Notes under the pieces: generated by a model | Databases searched by the model: none | Seen by the model: the letters and a program-made list of their open reading frames with translations, nothing else | Told to the model about the DNA's origin: nothing | Shown here: one piece after another, positions 1-11,867 of the stretch | Layout: each line of letters begins with the position of its first letter | Position numbering within the stretch: position 1 is the stretch's first letter | From: Bipolaris cookei | Lineage: Eukaryota; Ascomycota; Dothideomycetes; Pleosporales; Pleosporaceae | Reading direction: 5' to 3' | NCBI GenBank assembly: GCA_002286855.1 | Contig: NRSV01000050.1 | Coordinates: forward strand, 131,775-195,774 | DNA: 64,000 nt | Translations under genes and position numbers: made by a program

Positions 1-49
1 GCCTGCAGTCTGATCCAGAAAAGGAACGCTCACAGAGAGTCACCTGAGG

Positions 50-646
50 TCAAGAGCGCCCGAGAGAGACCAGACTGCGAGAATAGCAATCCAACATACA
101 TGGGCCGAGCAAGATGCCTTGCGACCCACCAAGAGCGCCCATCCGCGAGGCGCTCACAGTGACGATAGGCGCGGCCGCTGGATGGGCGAGTGTTGGTGTT
201 TCATAAACAACCAAGATGGCCGCGGGAACAACCGAGTGCCGGGCAAGCGCCCGCGAACTGCTGCCGGCCCGTTTCTGTGCTTCTGCAGGACCAGATGGTG
301 GATACTGGGCCTGGTCGTATAGCCTTTGGGCAAATCCATCGTCTGATATCGAATAGGCGATGACGGCTGCCGCGCACACAATTGCCAGCGCGCAGGCGGC
401 GCCCACGCCTCTCTCTATTCTAAGTATACGCAGATGCAAAGCATAGCCGAGCAACACATGGCAGCAATGCTGCAGAATCGTCGTGTACCAGACTCGATCT
501 CCCCATATCCGACCGTCGTACCAAAGGGACTGTTCGTCTAGTGGACTTGCCCATCTCCCCGCATAGCCACGTTCCGTCGTCCCGCCCCGTTCCCTCAGCG
601 CCCCGCCTCGGCGTCCGAACTTAAAGAATCGATAAACGGCATGCAT
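50..646 (-). CDS. hypothetical small membrane protein (doubtful)
   Basis: A 198-codon open frame that I do not recognise. It has an Arg/Gly-rich start, one hydrophobic stretch at about residues 80-100 that could be a single membrane span, and an Ala/Ser-rich C-terminal half. It lies downstream of the APN2 stop, on the same strand. No splice-supported extension was found, and GC-rich fungal DNA often yields open frames of this size by chance. It matters mainly because this is the side of APN2 where many ascomycetes carry the mating-type locus; I see no HMG-box or alpha-box sequence in it. It may be a real gene, a fragment of a spliced gene, or noise. Confidence 0.22.
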   Translation of the reverse strand: MHAVYRFFKFGRRGGALRERGGTTERGYAGRWASPLDEQSLWYDGRIWGDRVWYTTILQHCCHVLLGYALHLRILRIERGVGAACALAIVCAAAVIAYSISDDGFAQRLYDQAQYPPSGPAEAQKRAGSSSRALARHSVVPAAILVVYETPTLAHPAAAPIVTVSASRMGALGGSQGILLGPCMLDCYSRSLVSLGRS

Positions 647-978
647 CTAGCCCCTCTCCTGCAGCAACATCGCATTCTTATCCAAATCCCATTGTATTGC
701 GAAACAACCGTTTCGTACTGGATCATCGAGTAGACCATGTGTGCGGCCTAGTCTTACTCCTACCTTACGTACGCTTTGATTCTGCATGCGTTCATTCACC
801 CATGGCTCTGGCGTTCTCTTCTTGACGCATCTGCTACTTTGGTGCAATGTCCGTCCTATCCTCCATACAATTCGTCATATTCTTGCAATCTTGGACATTG
901 CCCTCGTGTAACACCATCGAGGGGGATACAGCCATCCAACAATGGCGCAGCAGTTTCAATACACCTTCCTCCATTCCC

Positions 979-2934
979 TCAACTGCCTTTCCAATCACTA
1001 CACCAGATAAACGTTCCACAACGCCACTGTGTCCCAACTTCCTTGTGTCCTGAAGGCCCAATCGGCCTGGGACATATCCAAAATTGCCGTCCACAGTTGA
1101 CTCCTGGTTTCTTAGTCGTGAGAGTGATGCAATGCTCACCATGTTCACATCGGGGCGCTGCTTTCTTAGAGAAAAGCTTCGTCCAACCTTCCCTTGACGC
1201 TTCTTGAGAAGCGCGGGGATCAGAGTCAAAGGTTTCGGTAATTGCCGACGTTGGAGAGGGCGGAGGAGGCTTGTCTATGGTAGTTTGACCTGGAGTATCG
1301 GTGGTTTCGAGAGATGAGATTGATGGCGCTGCGTCGTTGGGTTTAATAGAATCTACAGGCTTGCTAGATGCCTGGAAGAAACCTTTGAGTGATTGTTGCC
1401 CCTTATTCCCTTTAGTCGACACGGCTAGGGCGCCAGGTTTACCTCGCTTGATTGGTTTTCCGGGTGACGCAGAGGCTGATGCTCGTCGTTTTTCGGCAGA
1501 CTTGAGAGGACTCTGCGAAGACACAGGCTTTTCGTTCGTGTTTGCAAGCATGTCTGCTTTAGAAGCCTCAATTGCCAGAGCCAGATCTCTATCTATCTGT
1601 TCTTCCGCTGTGCTCGCAGTACTTGCGACCTCAGCCTTTGTTGTGACGTTTGGCTGAGCTACCGTAGGCGTAGGTTTTGAAATAGGCTTCGGGGGTGCTG
1701 GCTTTTTACTGAACATGTCCCGAATATTTCTCCTCTTAGTAAATTCCGAAAGAAGTTTCCCGCTAAGAGCCGGGACGTCCTTGGCTGGATCGTAATCACG
1801 TTGCCTTACACCGTCTCTGAACATGCCTGCTGGGTTCATCAAGTCTAGAATATGCACCTCCTCTTCTACACTCTCTGATCCTGACGTTCGGAGTACTGGC
1901 ACTTTGTCTTTCAAAACTGCGTATACAGGGCAATGGTCTGAGCCCATTAGTCCTTCCTGGATATTCGCGTCCTGGAACCAATCCTTAATGGTTATGCTGC
2001 ACAGAATGAAGTCAATCCGTGATCCAAAGTTACTCGGCCTAGCATTGATCTTCTGCTCCCAGTGCGTAAACATGCCTTCACGATCAGGATGAAACTCGCG
2101 ACATAAATCGTACAGCACCGGCTCTTCTCGCCCCTCGTCCCGCTGCCCTGGAACCTTGCCGTTAAGCAACAACTGGTTGAAAATGCGGCGATTTGGCGTG
2201 CTCAGATACTCGTCAGGTGTCACACCCTCCGTCCGTATGTGTTCTTCCGCCCTCGCCGTATCGATCAAGTCTCTGGAAACATTCAGGTCTCCCGTGAGAA
2301 TAACATTCTTTCCCATTTTCATCAAGTTTCTTATCCGTTTTTCGAGGGCTATAAGAAAGCCAATGCGGAATCCGTCCCGTAGGCCATTGCTATTTGCTGG
2401 ACTGTAGACGCCAAAGAGGACGAAAGCCGGAAACTCGAGAACTAGGCAGCGGCCTTCTAGGTCCAAGCTCTCTGCATCGAGATCAGGAGGAAGGGTTGCT
2501 ATTTGTGCGGGAGTAAGGTAGCCGCCGATACTGGCAGATTCTGGGAGTTCGTGGTAGGGCGTTGTGGAATTGGGAGGGCAAAGAGCGCCTAGGACGCCTT
2601 CTTCCGCGCGGATAGGGGCGCATACGGATTGTCGTGTGAAGATTCCGACACCAGAGTATCCTGGAATACATTAGCACAGGATAACAGGACTAGCGTATAC
2701 AAGTCAAAGTGGCGTACCCTTCTTGTGCTTGGGCAGACTGAAATAGCAGTCCCAGCCTTGTACCAGGACCATATCATCCGTCAGGTCCTTGCGCTGGATC
2801 TTCAACTCTTGCATAATCACGATATCGGCCTCTAATATATCGAACATGGCATTGAATGTGCGATTCGTGCTCCATGGCTTGTAGCCAAACGGGTTGCGAA
2901 TGCCGTTGACATTCCATGTGGTGATACGAATCAT
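979..2934 (-). CDS. APN2: AP endonuclease 2 (class II apurinic/apyrimidinic endonuclease)
   Basis: Nuclear base-excision-repair enzyme that cuts the DNA backbone at abasic sites and trims blocked 3' ends. Exons are complement(2718..2934) and complement(979..2660), with a 57-bp intron (GTACGC..CAG); the product is about 632 aa. The exonuclease III fold is visible: WNVNG near residues 7-11, the metal-binding Glu at 43 in MQELK, GDLN at about 196-199, and SDHCPV with catalytic Asp/His at about 314-315. A PCNA-binding PIP box (QQSLKGFF) lies at about 494-501. The last 58 residues form a GRF zinc finger with the C-H-C-C pattern of this family. The ATG at 2934 is chosen because the catalytic domain begins at residue 2. 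It diverges from COX13 across 331 bp, an old conserved arrangement next to MAT loci. Confidence 0.96.
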
Positions 2935-3265
2935 GGTGGTGTATATAGAAGGCGATTTACGGAGGACGATGATGAACATGCACAAAACCAGGCCTCTTCA
3001 TCGTCTTGCTCCCTCGTTGATGCCCCAACAAATGAAGCTGCTCGCGTGAAGAGGCAAGACGCGCCAACGCGACCAGTGCACGACGTCACATTACCCGTCG
3101 GGGTCGGCAAACTCCGCATCAGCCCATCCGAGTTGCGCGCGCCAAGCCCTGTTTCGTCAATTCGGAGCTGGTTCCTCTGTCACAACCTCACTGCCCTCGC
3201 CCACACCAATTGCGACCACCCCCATCTCCACTCCACCCCAAACCGGCCACACCCAATCCCTCGCC
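2935..3265. promoter_or_regulatory. shared intergenic promoter of APN2 and COX13
   Basis: These 331 bp between two divergent start codons must hold both promoters. The part before COX13 is CT-rich on the plus strand (about 3190-3265), typical of a fungal 5' leader. An ACGTCAC motif at 3082-3088 resembles a CRE half site, but I cannot show that it is used. No TATA box is obvious. Confidence 0.6.
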
Positions 3266-3955
3266 ATGTTCGCCGCCCGCTCTGTCGCCCGCGCCGCCCC
3301 GCGCCAGGCCCTTGCCCGCGCTCCTGCCCGCGCCGGCCGCCGCAACTACAGCTCCGAGAGCCCAAAGCAATTTGCTGGTGCCGAAGACAACGAGTTCAAC
3401 CGTGAGCGTGCCCACATCCAGCAGCACGCTGGCGAGTCTGGCGAGTTCTGGCGCAAGCTTTCGCTCTAGTAAGTTGCCTGGCTACTTTTCTGGAGAAAGA
3501 GGGGGAATAATGATGAGAATGAGGAAGGGACAACCAGACGATTGTGGAGTTGAGGATAAGCAAATGGGATATCAGAAAGAACTGAATTGGCTCTGGGAGT
3601 GAAATATGGCAGCCTCAAAAGAGGCGGAAAAGATACAATGCTGTTTCCCCCTCGAAATGGTCACTAACTATCTCCACAGCGTCGCCGTCCCCTGCATCAT
3701 CGTCGCTAGTGTTAACGCAAAGGTGAGGTGGGATGCCCACTGGGAGCACGTAGCCCACGAGGAGCATGAACACCCCCGTTCTGAGAGGCCCGAGTACCCT
3801 TACCAGAACATTCGCACTAAGAACTTTTTCTGGGGAGACGGTGACAAGGTACATTCCAAATATACACATTCATACACCCCAAAGCCTTTTATCTGACCAC
3901 ACAACAGACCCTCTTCTGGAACGACAAGGTCAACTACCACAAGAAGGACGAGTAA
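3266..3955 (+). CDS. COX13: cytochrome c oxidase subunit VIa, mitochondrial
   Basis: Small single-span inner-membrane subunit of respiratory complex IV (Cox13/COX6A). Exons are 3266..3468, 3680..3848 and 3908..3955, giving 139 aa; the introns are 211 bp (longest in the window) and 59 bp. The N-terminus is an Arg/Ala-rich mitochondrial presequence (to about residue 27). It is followed by a matrix segment, the hydrophobic span beginning YVAVPCIIVASVNA, and the family's intermembrane-space block with PEYPYQNIRTK and KNFFWGDGDKTLFWN. The last exon encodes 15 residues, ending HKKDE. It is convergent with APC5 (243 bp between stops). Confidence 0.96.
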
Positions 3956-4197
3956 GCGTTTTGCACGTCACCGCTTCCACACAAGTGATATCATATATAC
4001 CATTCTCGAGCCCAAACCCTCACCTAGAGAGCAAACTGCCAGGGCTGAATGTGTGTACATAGTAACACGAGAACAAACACTCTGAGAGAGAGTAGACCAA
4101 CAAATGCATTTTTCCTTTTGTATCTGCAACTTGACTTTGTGTGTGGCGACGTCCTGGATAATTCGTATTGCTGTTTTTCATATATCTTTTATATGGT

Positions 4198-6738
4198 TTA
4201 GCCTTCTAGTGCCGCAAGTCCTTCCTCCCAAACGCTATTGTGCCTCATTGCCCATTCCTCTGCTACTTTTTCGTCCCCCCGCAATTTGGCGATAATCGCC
4301 TTCTTCATCAGTTGCTCGCATTCGCCATCTAGGTACCCCGCTTTCCGGAAACCATCGCGTGCACGGTCGATGTAGAGTTCCGCTTTGGCGACGTTGGTTG
4401 AACGGGAGCGGTGCAATGGTGCTGTGGGCGTTGCAGGTGTTTGGGGCGGGTTTGAAGCCGTAACGGTAGTGGCAGGTGCGAGATTGGGATTAGCAAGACC
4501 CATGTAGGAATCTGATAAGTGCGAGTACAGAGTTCCGATGAGCATCTTGTCGCCCCCTTCTAGAGCCTATTTCACAAGATATTAGCATCATCGACCTACT
4601 TTTCTGCCACGGGAATAAAAGGATGTAAATACGTACCTGAGGAAGCACACCCTCCACCAACCTCTTCGCCTCTCGATATTCACCCAGCGAATTCAAGATT
4701 GCGCCCAAACAACCCACTGCACACCAAAGCGTGAAGCCTAGACGTGCTCTGAAGCTTACACTCGCTGCCCTGAGCGCTACGCTGAAGCCTTTCTCTGGTT
4801 CCCCCACTTTGATCCAGAGATCAGCCTGCATGAGCAGTACGGAAATGCGCTGTTGTATGTCAGCATTGTCTTCCTTGAGAGACCGAGCAAGAGCTGAAAT
4901 GCATTGGTACGCAAGTGGGAACTGAGCCGTTGAGATAAGATAGTCGATATAAGTGTCGTGCTGGATGAACGACAGTTCCGGGTCAAGAGGAGGTGTGGAA
5001 GGGGAGTTGGTGGGTTTGAGTGTCTCGAGTAGGTGTGTAGCTGTTGACCAGTCGGATCTGTTCAAGATATATTAGTATTCGTGATCTGGATTGGAATGCA
5101 GATTAAGTACTTTCGGATAGCTTTTCTCAGCTTAATAAGCCCGATACATAGAACGAGGAACTGGTTGAACTTGAGGGACTTGTGAACTGATGTATCCACA
5201 GCCTCAAGGATAGATATGGCTTCGTCGTAATTGCCGCTTTGACTAATGACAAAGGCTCTGCGCCCGATGGCACGGAGACGCTCTTCAATGGGACATGAGT
5301 GCGTGTAGCAGTCGAGAAGAAGCTCACAGTGCACATTGGATAGATGTGGTATGCCAAGCCGGTTGTAGAGCGTGGCTATGAGAAGCATTTGGCTGCCATA
5401 GCTGTTTACGTTCTCTTTGATGTTGAGGTGGGAGGACTGGTAGATGTGTTCTAGCGCTCTTGGGATGGAATCACCCTGGTAGGATGTTAGCATTGTGTCC
5501 CATCAAGTGACCGAAGTGCATCGTACGGTTGCGAGAGAAAGCTTTGCTTCGTTGAGCAGACTCGCGCTGAGCAGATTATACATTTTAGCATCCTTGGCCT
5601 TGGCCTTAAGGAATGCCAATGCATCTCGTTCGCTTCCAAGCATACTCATGTATCCTGCACCTTTCATCTGCTTTGGGTATGCTTTGGCCATGTGATTTAA
5701 CCAACTAAGGCTAAAACTCAAACAAGTCATGTCCTGGTTTTCCCGAGCTGTTGCAATGGCCTCGTTGATAGCAGCTATGGCCTCGCCGAAGCAGCCAAAA
5801 TCTGCTTGCAGAATAGCCATGTGTAGCAGGGCATACTGATAATGAATCTTCTCGCGTGTCTGCATAGCATAGTCGTAGTAGCGATGCAGATTGTCAAACG
5901 CGGATGTGTAGTCTCCTGCCTTCCAGGCATCGAAAAAGTGCACCAGATGCGCCTGGCGATGTACCTGTCCTGATGAGCTCACCATGCTGCGTAACCGACT
6001 TTTCATTTCATCTGGAACGCGATCTCCAAACTTTTGCAGTCGATCAAGTTGGAAGTCGAGTATCCGATCCAGGTCATCCAGGCTTGTATCTGCGCCCTGC
6101 TCTTCTTGGTCCTCCAGGTGGCCGTACGCAATTTCATACACATCATCGCCAGCTCTTAATCCCATCTCGGAAGCAACTACATCGACACCACTTGAAGCTA
6201 GGCCAGCAAGCCGCTTGGTCCATTGCGCTGTTGGAGCTCTGTATTTGATGAATGATGACCAGAGTTTCATTGAGTCGTCGAGTTGCAGTCTTGTAAACTC
6301 CAAATGTGCTCTACGAACAAATGCACCCAGAGGTGATGTTTTGGATAGATAGGTGCGGTCTGGTATCTCTTCATCTTGGTTTGATGGCAGCGGCGCCGTA
6401 ACAATCTCCAGAATACTGTCAAAGAGAGCATGCAGCGCATCGAAAGAATTTATCTCCCACATTTGCTTGAGAAACAGGTCGAGCAGGGTCCGGCCTGGCA
6501 TGCTTGACGCATGTCCTTGGAGCACATCTTCGAATGCATCGATCGAAAAAGATGCATCCTGCTGATTTGAGGTAGAGGGCTGTGGCCGTGCGCTAGATGG
6601 TGTTGAAGGTAGGCTGTCTGACAAGATGAAGGAGAGAACAGGTATTGTCGCAGAAGAGGGGAGAGGAGAAGTGCAGTAGAGACGAGTCAAAACAAGAAGA
6701 CTAATCTTTTGCGCTGTAAGGTAACGAGGTATCATCAT
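4198..6738 (-). CDS. APC5: anaphase-promoting complex subunit 5
   Basis: Scaffold subunit of the APC/C ubiquitin ligase, which drives the metaphase-anaphase transition. Four exons on the minus strand: 5527..6738, 5111..5475, 4637..5057 and 4198..4566, with introns of 51, 53 and 70 bp; the product is about 788 aa. The start (two adjacent ATGs, 6738 and 6735) precedes the typical N-terminal block PRYLTAQKISLLVLTRLY. The Apc5 TPR-like signature, with YQYALLHMAILQADFG and the helix pair after it, lies near residues 300-340. Later exons carry further TPR-type helices (LVEGVLPQ, ALEGGDKMLIGTLYSHLSDSY). Its position beyond COX13 completes the APN2-COX13-APC5 block. Confidence 0.93.
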
Positions 6739-7143
6739 CCTTGTCGCTTCTAGGTGTGTTGTAGGTAGCTACAACAAACAAAGCAGCAGATGGTGTGGTC
6801 CTCGGACTATTGCCCCCAGGATACTTTTCACAATATTCCTACGTGCAATGGTTGCATCGTGTACTGTCGAAGTGGCTAGCAGTTTTCTTGTCGATTGTGC
6901 GGTTCTCAAGTTGAGTCTTATTTGGTGAAGGTGATGTTGAGGGACTAGCCCAGTAACCAGCAACCGAGCGCGCAGGCGCGTACCTGTCGCGAAGCAATGG
7001 GCTCCGCATAGGCAGCGCCACGCATTCTACATCAATACAATAGTATTAAGCGTTATGATTCCTTACGGGACAGAGAAAACGACAGAGTGAGCGCAACAAA
7101 GAAACAGTTGGAGTTAATTACAACAATTTAACATTATATGCAT
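6739..7143. other. intergenic: APC5 upstream / CIA30 downstream region
   Basis: 405 bp between the APC5 start and the CIA30 stop, both on the minus strand. It must contain the APC5 promoter and the CIA30 terminator. Nothing else with coding character or structure was seen. Confidence 0.6.
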
Positions 7144-7993
7144 TTATGTAATCGTCTGACGCGAAGAGTTGCTAACTCCAGCATCCTTCCTGACACTCTT
7201 CAGATCACCTTCACTAGATTGCAACGTCGGGACCGGAGCAGCCTTCAAGAACTCGTCTTCGCTTGTCGCGTTTGTTGCCCAGATCTTGCTGATTCTCAGG
7301 TCGTATGGCCCTGGTATCCGGTCTATCAGCGATATGCCTACTGTGCGCACCTTTTGCGTCAACATCTCTCGCTGAGGCTCTACAACCTGACCGTGATTTG
7401 TCCGCACAAACTCGTTCCACTTGATCAAGATCGTTTCCCACTCTCCAGGTGTCTTGGAGTGCAGCAAGTGCTGGTGAATATCGGTGGGGACGATAGATTC
7501 TGTCTGGATGTTTACAAAGTACTTGCGCCCATCTGACTTAAACTGGATGGCGAGGAAACCATACATGCTCACATCCCACAGCGACTTGCCGAAGATGGTC
7601 GAGCCCCGATCCAGTGTCCTCCACCCGGCGTATCCGGTCCTTTGAATGTGCGGTTGGTTGTGTGGCAGTTGTGTGGATATGGAGCCGTGAAAGCGGACAT
7701 GTGGGGATTCGTTCTTCGTAGGGGGGTGGAAGTCTAGGTTTGCGGAAGAGAAACCGCCAATGTCTTTGTCACTCATACGCTTGCATAGTTCGACATCGTC
7801 GGGCTTATTGAAGAGAATCAGAGGGAATGGCTTCTGGGGCGACCTGAGGCCCTCGAGCTTGAGCGCTGCGAATGTTAGTGGCGGCGCATCCAAAGTGCGG
7901 TTTTTTGCACCCACCAAAATTGGAGAGCCGCTTGAACTCGTCCAAACTACGCTTGAAGAAACCAGGTGCAAGACAAGCCGAAGTTGGGCGCAT
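7144..7993 (-). CDS. CIA30: complex I intermediate-associated protein 30 (NDUFAF1 family)
   Basis: Mitochondrial assembly factor for NADH:ubiquinone oxidoreductase (complex I). Exons are complement(7915..7993) and complement(7144..7865) with a 49-bp intron (GTGGGT..CGCAG); 266 aa. The start at 7993 gives an N-terminus of the MRPT..FFKRSLDEFKRLSNFALKLEGL kind, which I recall for fungal CIA30 proteins. The longer frame beginning at 8133 reads through the intron and into the promoter and was rejected. The CIA30 beta-sandwich domain fills residues about 25-250, with DKDIGGFSSANLDF, GYAGWRTLD and the C-terminal GISLIDRIPGPYDLRISKIW strip. It diverges from RIM2 over 325 bp. Confidence 0.93.
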
Positions 7994-8318
7994 GTTGACG
8001 TGGGGATCAGTGCAATATGGAAGAAGCGCAATGGCAGCTCTCTCTCGATCTGGGTGAGGCTCACACAACGCAATGCAACTATGACGCCGCGGTAGTCTCG
8101 CCGGTCGCTAGCCGCATCGGGCTTACATGCCAAAAATCTGGGGACATTTGCATTTGCATGTACAGCGCATCCGCCACACTCATCGTTGGACGAGACTTTT
8201 GCGTGAGATTTAACCAGTCAAGAATCCGCCAATCCATCGACGCTTCATCGCTCCCGCCCGCCTCTACCGACACAACCAGACAAGTCGCTAGCCCCGCTAC
8301 CAACTTTTTTGTCTCTCA
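7994..8318. promoter_or_regulatory. bidirectional promoter of CIA30 and RIM2
   Basis: These 325 bp separate the start codons of two nuclear genes for mitochondrial proteins. Both promoters must lie here, so shared control is possible. No TATA box or named factor site stands out. Confidence 0.6.
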
Positions 8319-9517
8319 ATGGCACTACAAGAAACCTCCAGGCCTCGAGGTATTCGAGACAACCCCGCCCATCCTCTGCAACCGCTGGCACCCTCATTGC
8401 GAGAATTGGGAGAAGTCACGCCGCAGAAACAGGCAGATGGCGCATCCGTAGCAAAAGAAGATCCCAAGTCTGGAAAGTCATGGGCGCATTTTGTCGCCGG
8501 AGGGTATGGAGCAGGTCTTTACACAATGGCGTCAGAAGCTAACATTTGCTCAGACTTGGTGGCATGGCCTCTGCCACCCTCACTGCTCCGCTTGATGTCC
8601 TCAAGACCCGTCTACAATCCACCTTTTATCAACAGCACCTCGCAGCCATGCGCGCGGCCCGAGGCTTGCCACCCATAGAATCCATGTCCTTTGCACGAAG
8701 TTCGCTATTGCACATCCGCGAAACAGGAGAGATATTGTGGCAAGTCCCCAAAGCAGAGGGCTGGCGAGCGCTGTTCAAAGGGCTCGGGCCTAATCTTATT
8801 GGTGTGGTCCCCGCCCGCGCAATCAACTTTTTTGCCTATGGAAACGGCAAGCGATTGATTAGCACACACTTCAACAACGGGCAGGAAGCCGCATGGGTAC
8901 ATCTCTGTAGTGCTGCCGCCGCCGGTATCGTGACTGGAACCGCAACGAATCCCATCTGGCTGGTCAAGACGCGGTTGCAATTGGACAAGAACACACACTC
9001 TGACGGTCGAGGTCGTCAGTACAAGAACGCTTTTGACTGCACAATGCAAACCATACGCAAAGAAGGTGTTCGTGGACTATACCGTGGACTGACGGCTAGC
9101 TATCTCGGTGTCACAGAGAGCACACTACAGTGGATGCTATACGAGCAGATGAAGCTATCGCTGGCAAGAAGAGAGGAGCGGGTTCTTGCCAGTGGCAAAC
9201 CACCGACAATATGGGATCAGACTGTTGCATGGACGGGAAAGCTGACTGCTGCTGGTTCGGCCAAATTTGTGGCGGCACTCATCACATATCCACACGAGGT
9301 TGTCCGCACAAGGTTACGACAAGCACCCATGGCGGACGGCCGACAAAAGTACACTGGTCTCGTACAATGCTTCCGGCTGATTTGGAAGGAAGAAGGCATG
9401 GCAGCACTCTATGGCGGTCTCGTCCCCCACATGTTCCGTGTGGTGCCTAGTGCTGCTATCATGTTCGGCACGTACGAGGGCGTGCTGAAACTTCTTGGGG
9501 AGAGCAGCAACATGTAA
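8319..9517 (+). CDS. RIM2: mitochondrial pyrimidine nucleotide carrier
   Basis: Inner-membrane carrier of the SLC25 family; yeast Rim2 exchanges pyrimidine (deoxy)nucleotides and is needed to maintain mtDNA. Exons are 8319..8503 and 8554..9517 with a 50-bp intron (GTATGG..GCTAACATTTGCTCAG); 382 aa. Three carrier repeats each show the signature: PLDVLKTRLQ near residue 74, then NPIWLVKTRLQ, then YPHEVVRTRLRQ. The second signature has Trp where most carriers have an acidic residue, as in the Rim2/SLC25A33/36 subfamily. The roughly 55-residue N-terminal extension before SWAHFVAGGLGGM also fits Rim2. Confidence 0.94.
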
Positions 9518-10037
9518 ACGAACTGTGTTGTTGATCTGTGTACGTATGTGTACAACATCTACTTGCATGAAACGGCGTTTTTTTGTTTAGGAATGGATAT
9601 CTGATTGGCATTTTCGGGCGTACTCCTATCACCACTCAGCTCCAATTGAGCTTGTATTTGTATTATGCGGATCAGGAAGATAAAAAATGAGGTTACGATA
9701 TGTGCGGACGCGGGTTGTAGGCGTACTCTTCTAGTGTATAGCATGAGCTCTAGATCGTACTCTCAACGAATAAATGGCAATCGTACAACAGTACATCCTT
9801 TTGAAATTAAAACAACCCCTGATTGTATGCGAGGGTCAAGACTTGATGATTGCAGCATGAATGTCGAGACCCTGATTGCCAGTCTTGGATTTCTCGGAGG
9901 TCCGACAAACTTAGCGCAACTCTGCCGCCCAGAACATCGACTTTTGACATCTTCAGCGGCCGCTGCCCTCAATACCAAATCGACCCCCACCACACGACGC
10001 AATACGTGCGCGAGGTGCTACAACACAGCCGCCTAGG
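9518..10037. other. intergenic: RIM2 3' end and MBA1-like promoter
   Basis: 520 bp between two genes on the plus strand. The first half is AT-richer and should hold the RIM2 terminator; the rest should hold the promoter of the next gene. No other feature seen. Confidence 0.6.
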
Positions 10038-11374
10038 ATGTCGACACATATCCCGCTTCGTACAGCTCGAATACCAGTACTGCAGCGACAATGCCTCTTC
10101 CTGCATCATCAATACCAAAACCGAGCACACAACCTTTCGCTGTGCCAAACCGTCATACCAGCCACCCGCGCATTCTCGAGCACCCCGTCGCGCCCCTCGA
10201 AACGCAAAACACTCGGTCAGGATAAGGCACAAACTAGGGCTGCGGCTGAAGCACAGATTGCACCGTCACCAAAGGTCAACTATGAGAAGGCGCAGACTAG
10301 TGCGGATGCCATGACTGAGGACATTGGATTGCTGCAAAATACCATCATCAGAGCGCCGTTTAGGGAGTTGAAGGGGATTGGCGTTCGAGGGATAACGAGT
10401 TATTACTGGGATTTGGTGAAGAGCAAGGGGACCGCGCTGTACTCGTAAGTGGTTTTCTGGAATTGAATGAGGTGGGCTGGACATGCCGGGTGGGGGAGAG
10501 GGCAAGACAATTAGAAAAACAGAGAGAAGATATGGAAGGAATTACAGAGGACAGCATTATCTGATAATGGCTTTGTAAAATGGCTGACAACGCACCAGAC
10601 GATACTACTACCGCGCATGCATCCAAAAAACCGGCTGGACAAGATTCTTCCCTATCGACCTCTTCAACAACAAACAATACATTCGCTTCGCGCAAAAGAA
10701 TTACGAGAAAATCTACTCAAATTTTGCAAAGTATGTCCTGTCACACATCCTTGCCTTTCTCAAGCCAACCAACCCCCACTAACCATTTATTTCCCCCAAC
10801 AAACAGAGGCACCACCGCCCCCCTAAAACAAACCTGCCTCCCTCCCCTGATCAAATCCTTCGAATCCCGCATCCTATCCCGCGGCCCCGTGCAACTGCAA
10901 TGGCGGCTCCACGGCCCATTTAAATCAAGCCGCGTAGTATCGCACCGCGCCGCGCCGCTCGGCGACTCAATGCCAGATACCGCGTACAGACAAGTCGTCG
11001 TACGGCTCGTATCCGAACAATCACTTCAAGCAGTTCCTCTTTCTTCTTCGTCTACGGCGGCTCCAAACCGTGCAATCCACCGTTTACCTTGGATCCCGGA
11101 TGCGGCGCGCCAGCAGCTGGAGAAGCAGCGACAGCGCGAGAAGAAGATGGAGGATGAGGCTGGGGGTGTGGAGGTTGCTGCGCAAGACGAGATTGAGGAG
11201 AATGTGGTGCCTAAGACAGTGGTGGAGTACCTTGTGTTGCAGAAGAGGGTTATAAAAGGCAAGGAGGAGGACTGGAAGGTGTGGGGGTTTGCAGAGGAGA
11301 GCACGCCGAGTGTGATTGAGAGGGACCAGGAGTATTGGCGCAAAATGCTGGATGTGCAGGCTGGTAGTGCGTAG
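10038..11374 (+). CDS. mitochondrial Tim44-like / MBA1-mL45 type protein
   Basis: Probable inner-membrane-associated mitoribosome factor (Mba1/mL45 group, Tim44-like fold) that helps dock the ribosome for membrane insertion of mtDNA-encoded proteins. Exons are 10038..10444, 10599..10730 and 10807..11374; introns are 154 and 76 bp; 368 aa. The N-terminus looks like a presequence rich in Arg, Ser and Gln up to about residue 60. The domain starts around GLLQNTIIRAPFRELKGIG and crosses the first splice as YSRYYYRACIQKTGWTRF. It ends in a basic/acidic coiled segment (QQLEKQRQREKKMEDE) and the strand WKVWGFAEESTPSVIERD. The family call rests on remembered pattern only, so the exact orthology (Mba1, mL45 or another Tim44-like protein) is open. 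Confidence 0.72.
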
Positions 11375-11867
11375 GGGCTTAACAGGACCTGAGCTGTGTA
11401 ACAATTGTGTCAAGAGAGAGAAGACGGAGAATTTCCCTGTAAACATACTTGTACATAGGATTGATGTGTGAAAATAACCATGTGGGTTTGGATCCTCACA
11501 AATGACAATCTTTGCAAAAAAGGTTGCACTCGCGATTTTTTTCGACCAAAATTCTAGTCACGAGGACAACGTCACAATGCGAATAAAGAGGCAATGCCTC
11601 TTAATTTGAGCGCTACTCACTGGTAGTAATCACGTAAAAAAAGCCCATGTCCAACGCAATCATTCAGCGCATAGCATTACACCGCCGCGCGAAAAGCCTC
11701 TCACTATCGCACCTCGAATCCCGCCCTCCACTTTTCTACTCACAATGGAGAGACCATCCAAACAAAGCTTCCGACAGAAGCTGTGCCGCTTTAGCCGTGC
11801 CACTACAAAAAGGAAAGGCCGGATATTCTTGAGGGAACGCGCAAAAAAGGTAAACAGTCACTCGGGA
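11375..11867. other. intergenic between convergent MBA1-like gene and SUI1
   Basis: 493 bp between two stop codons, expected to hold two terminators. Composition is mixed with several A- and T-runs (for example near 11512-11542). No coding feature supported. Confidence 0.55.

Noticed and set aside
7994..8133. Upstream start for CIA30 at 8133
   Set aside because: That frame reads through the real intron and the promoter. The start at 7993 plus a 49-bp intron restores a typical CIA30 N-terminus.
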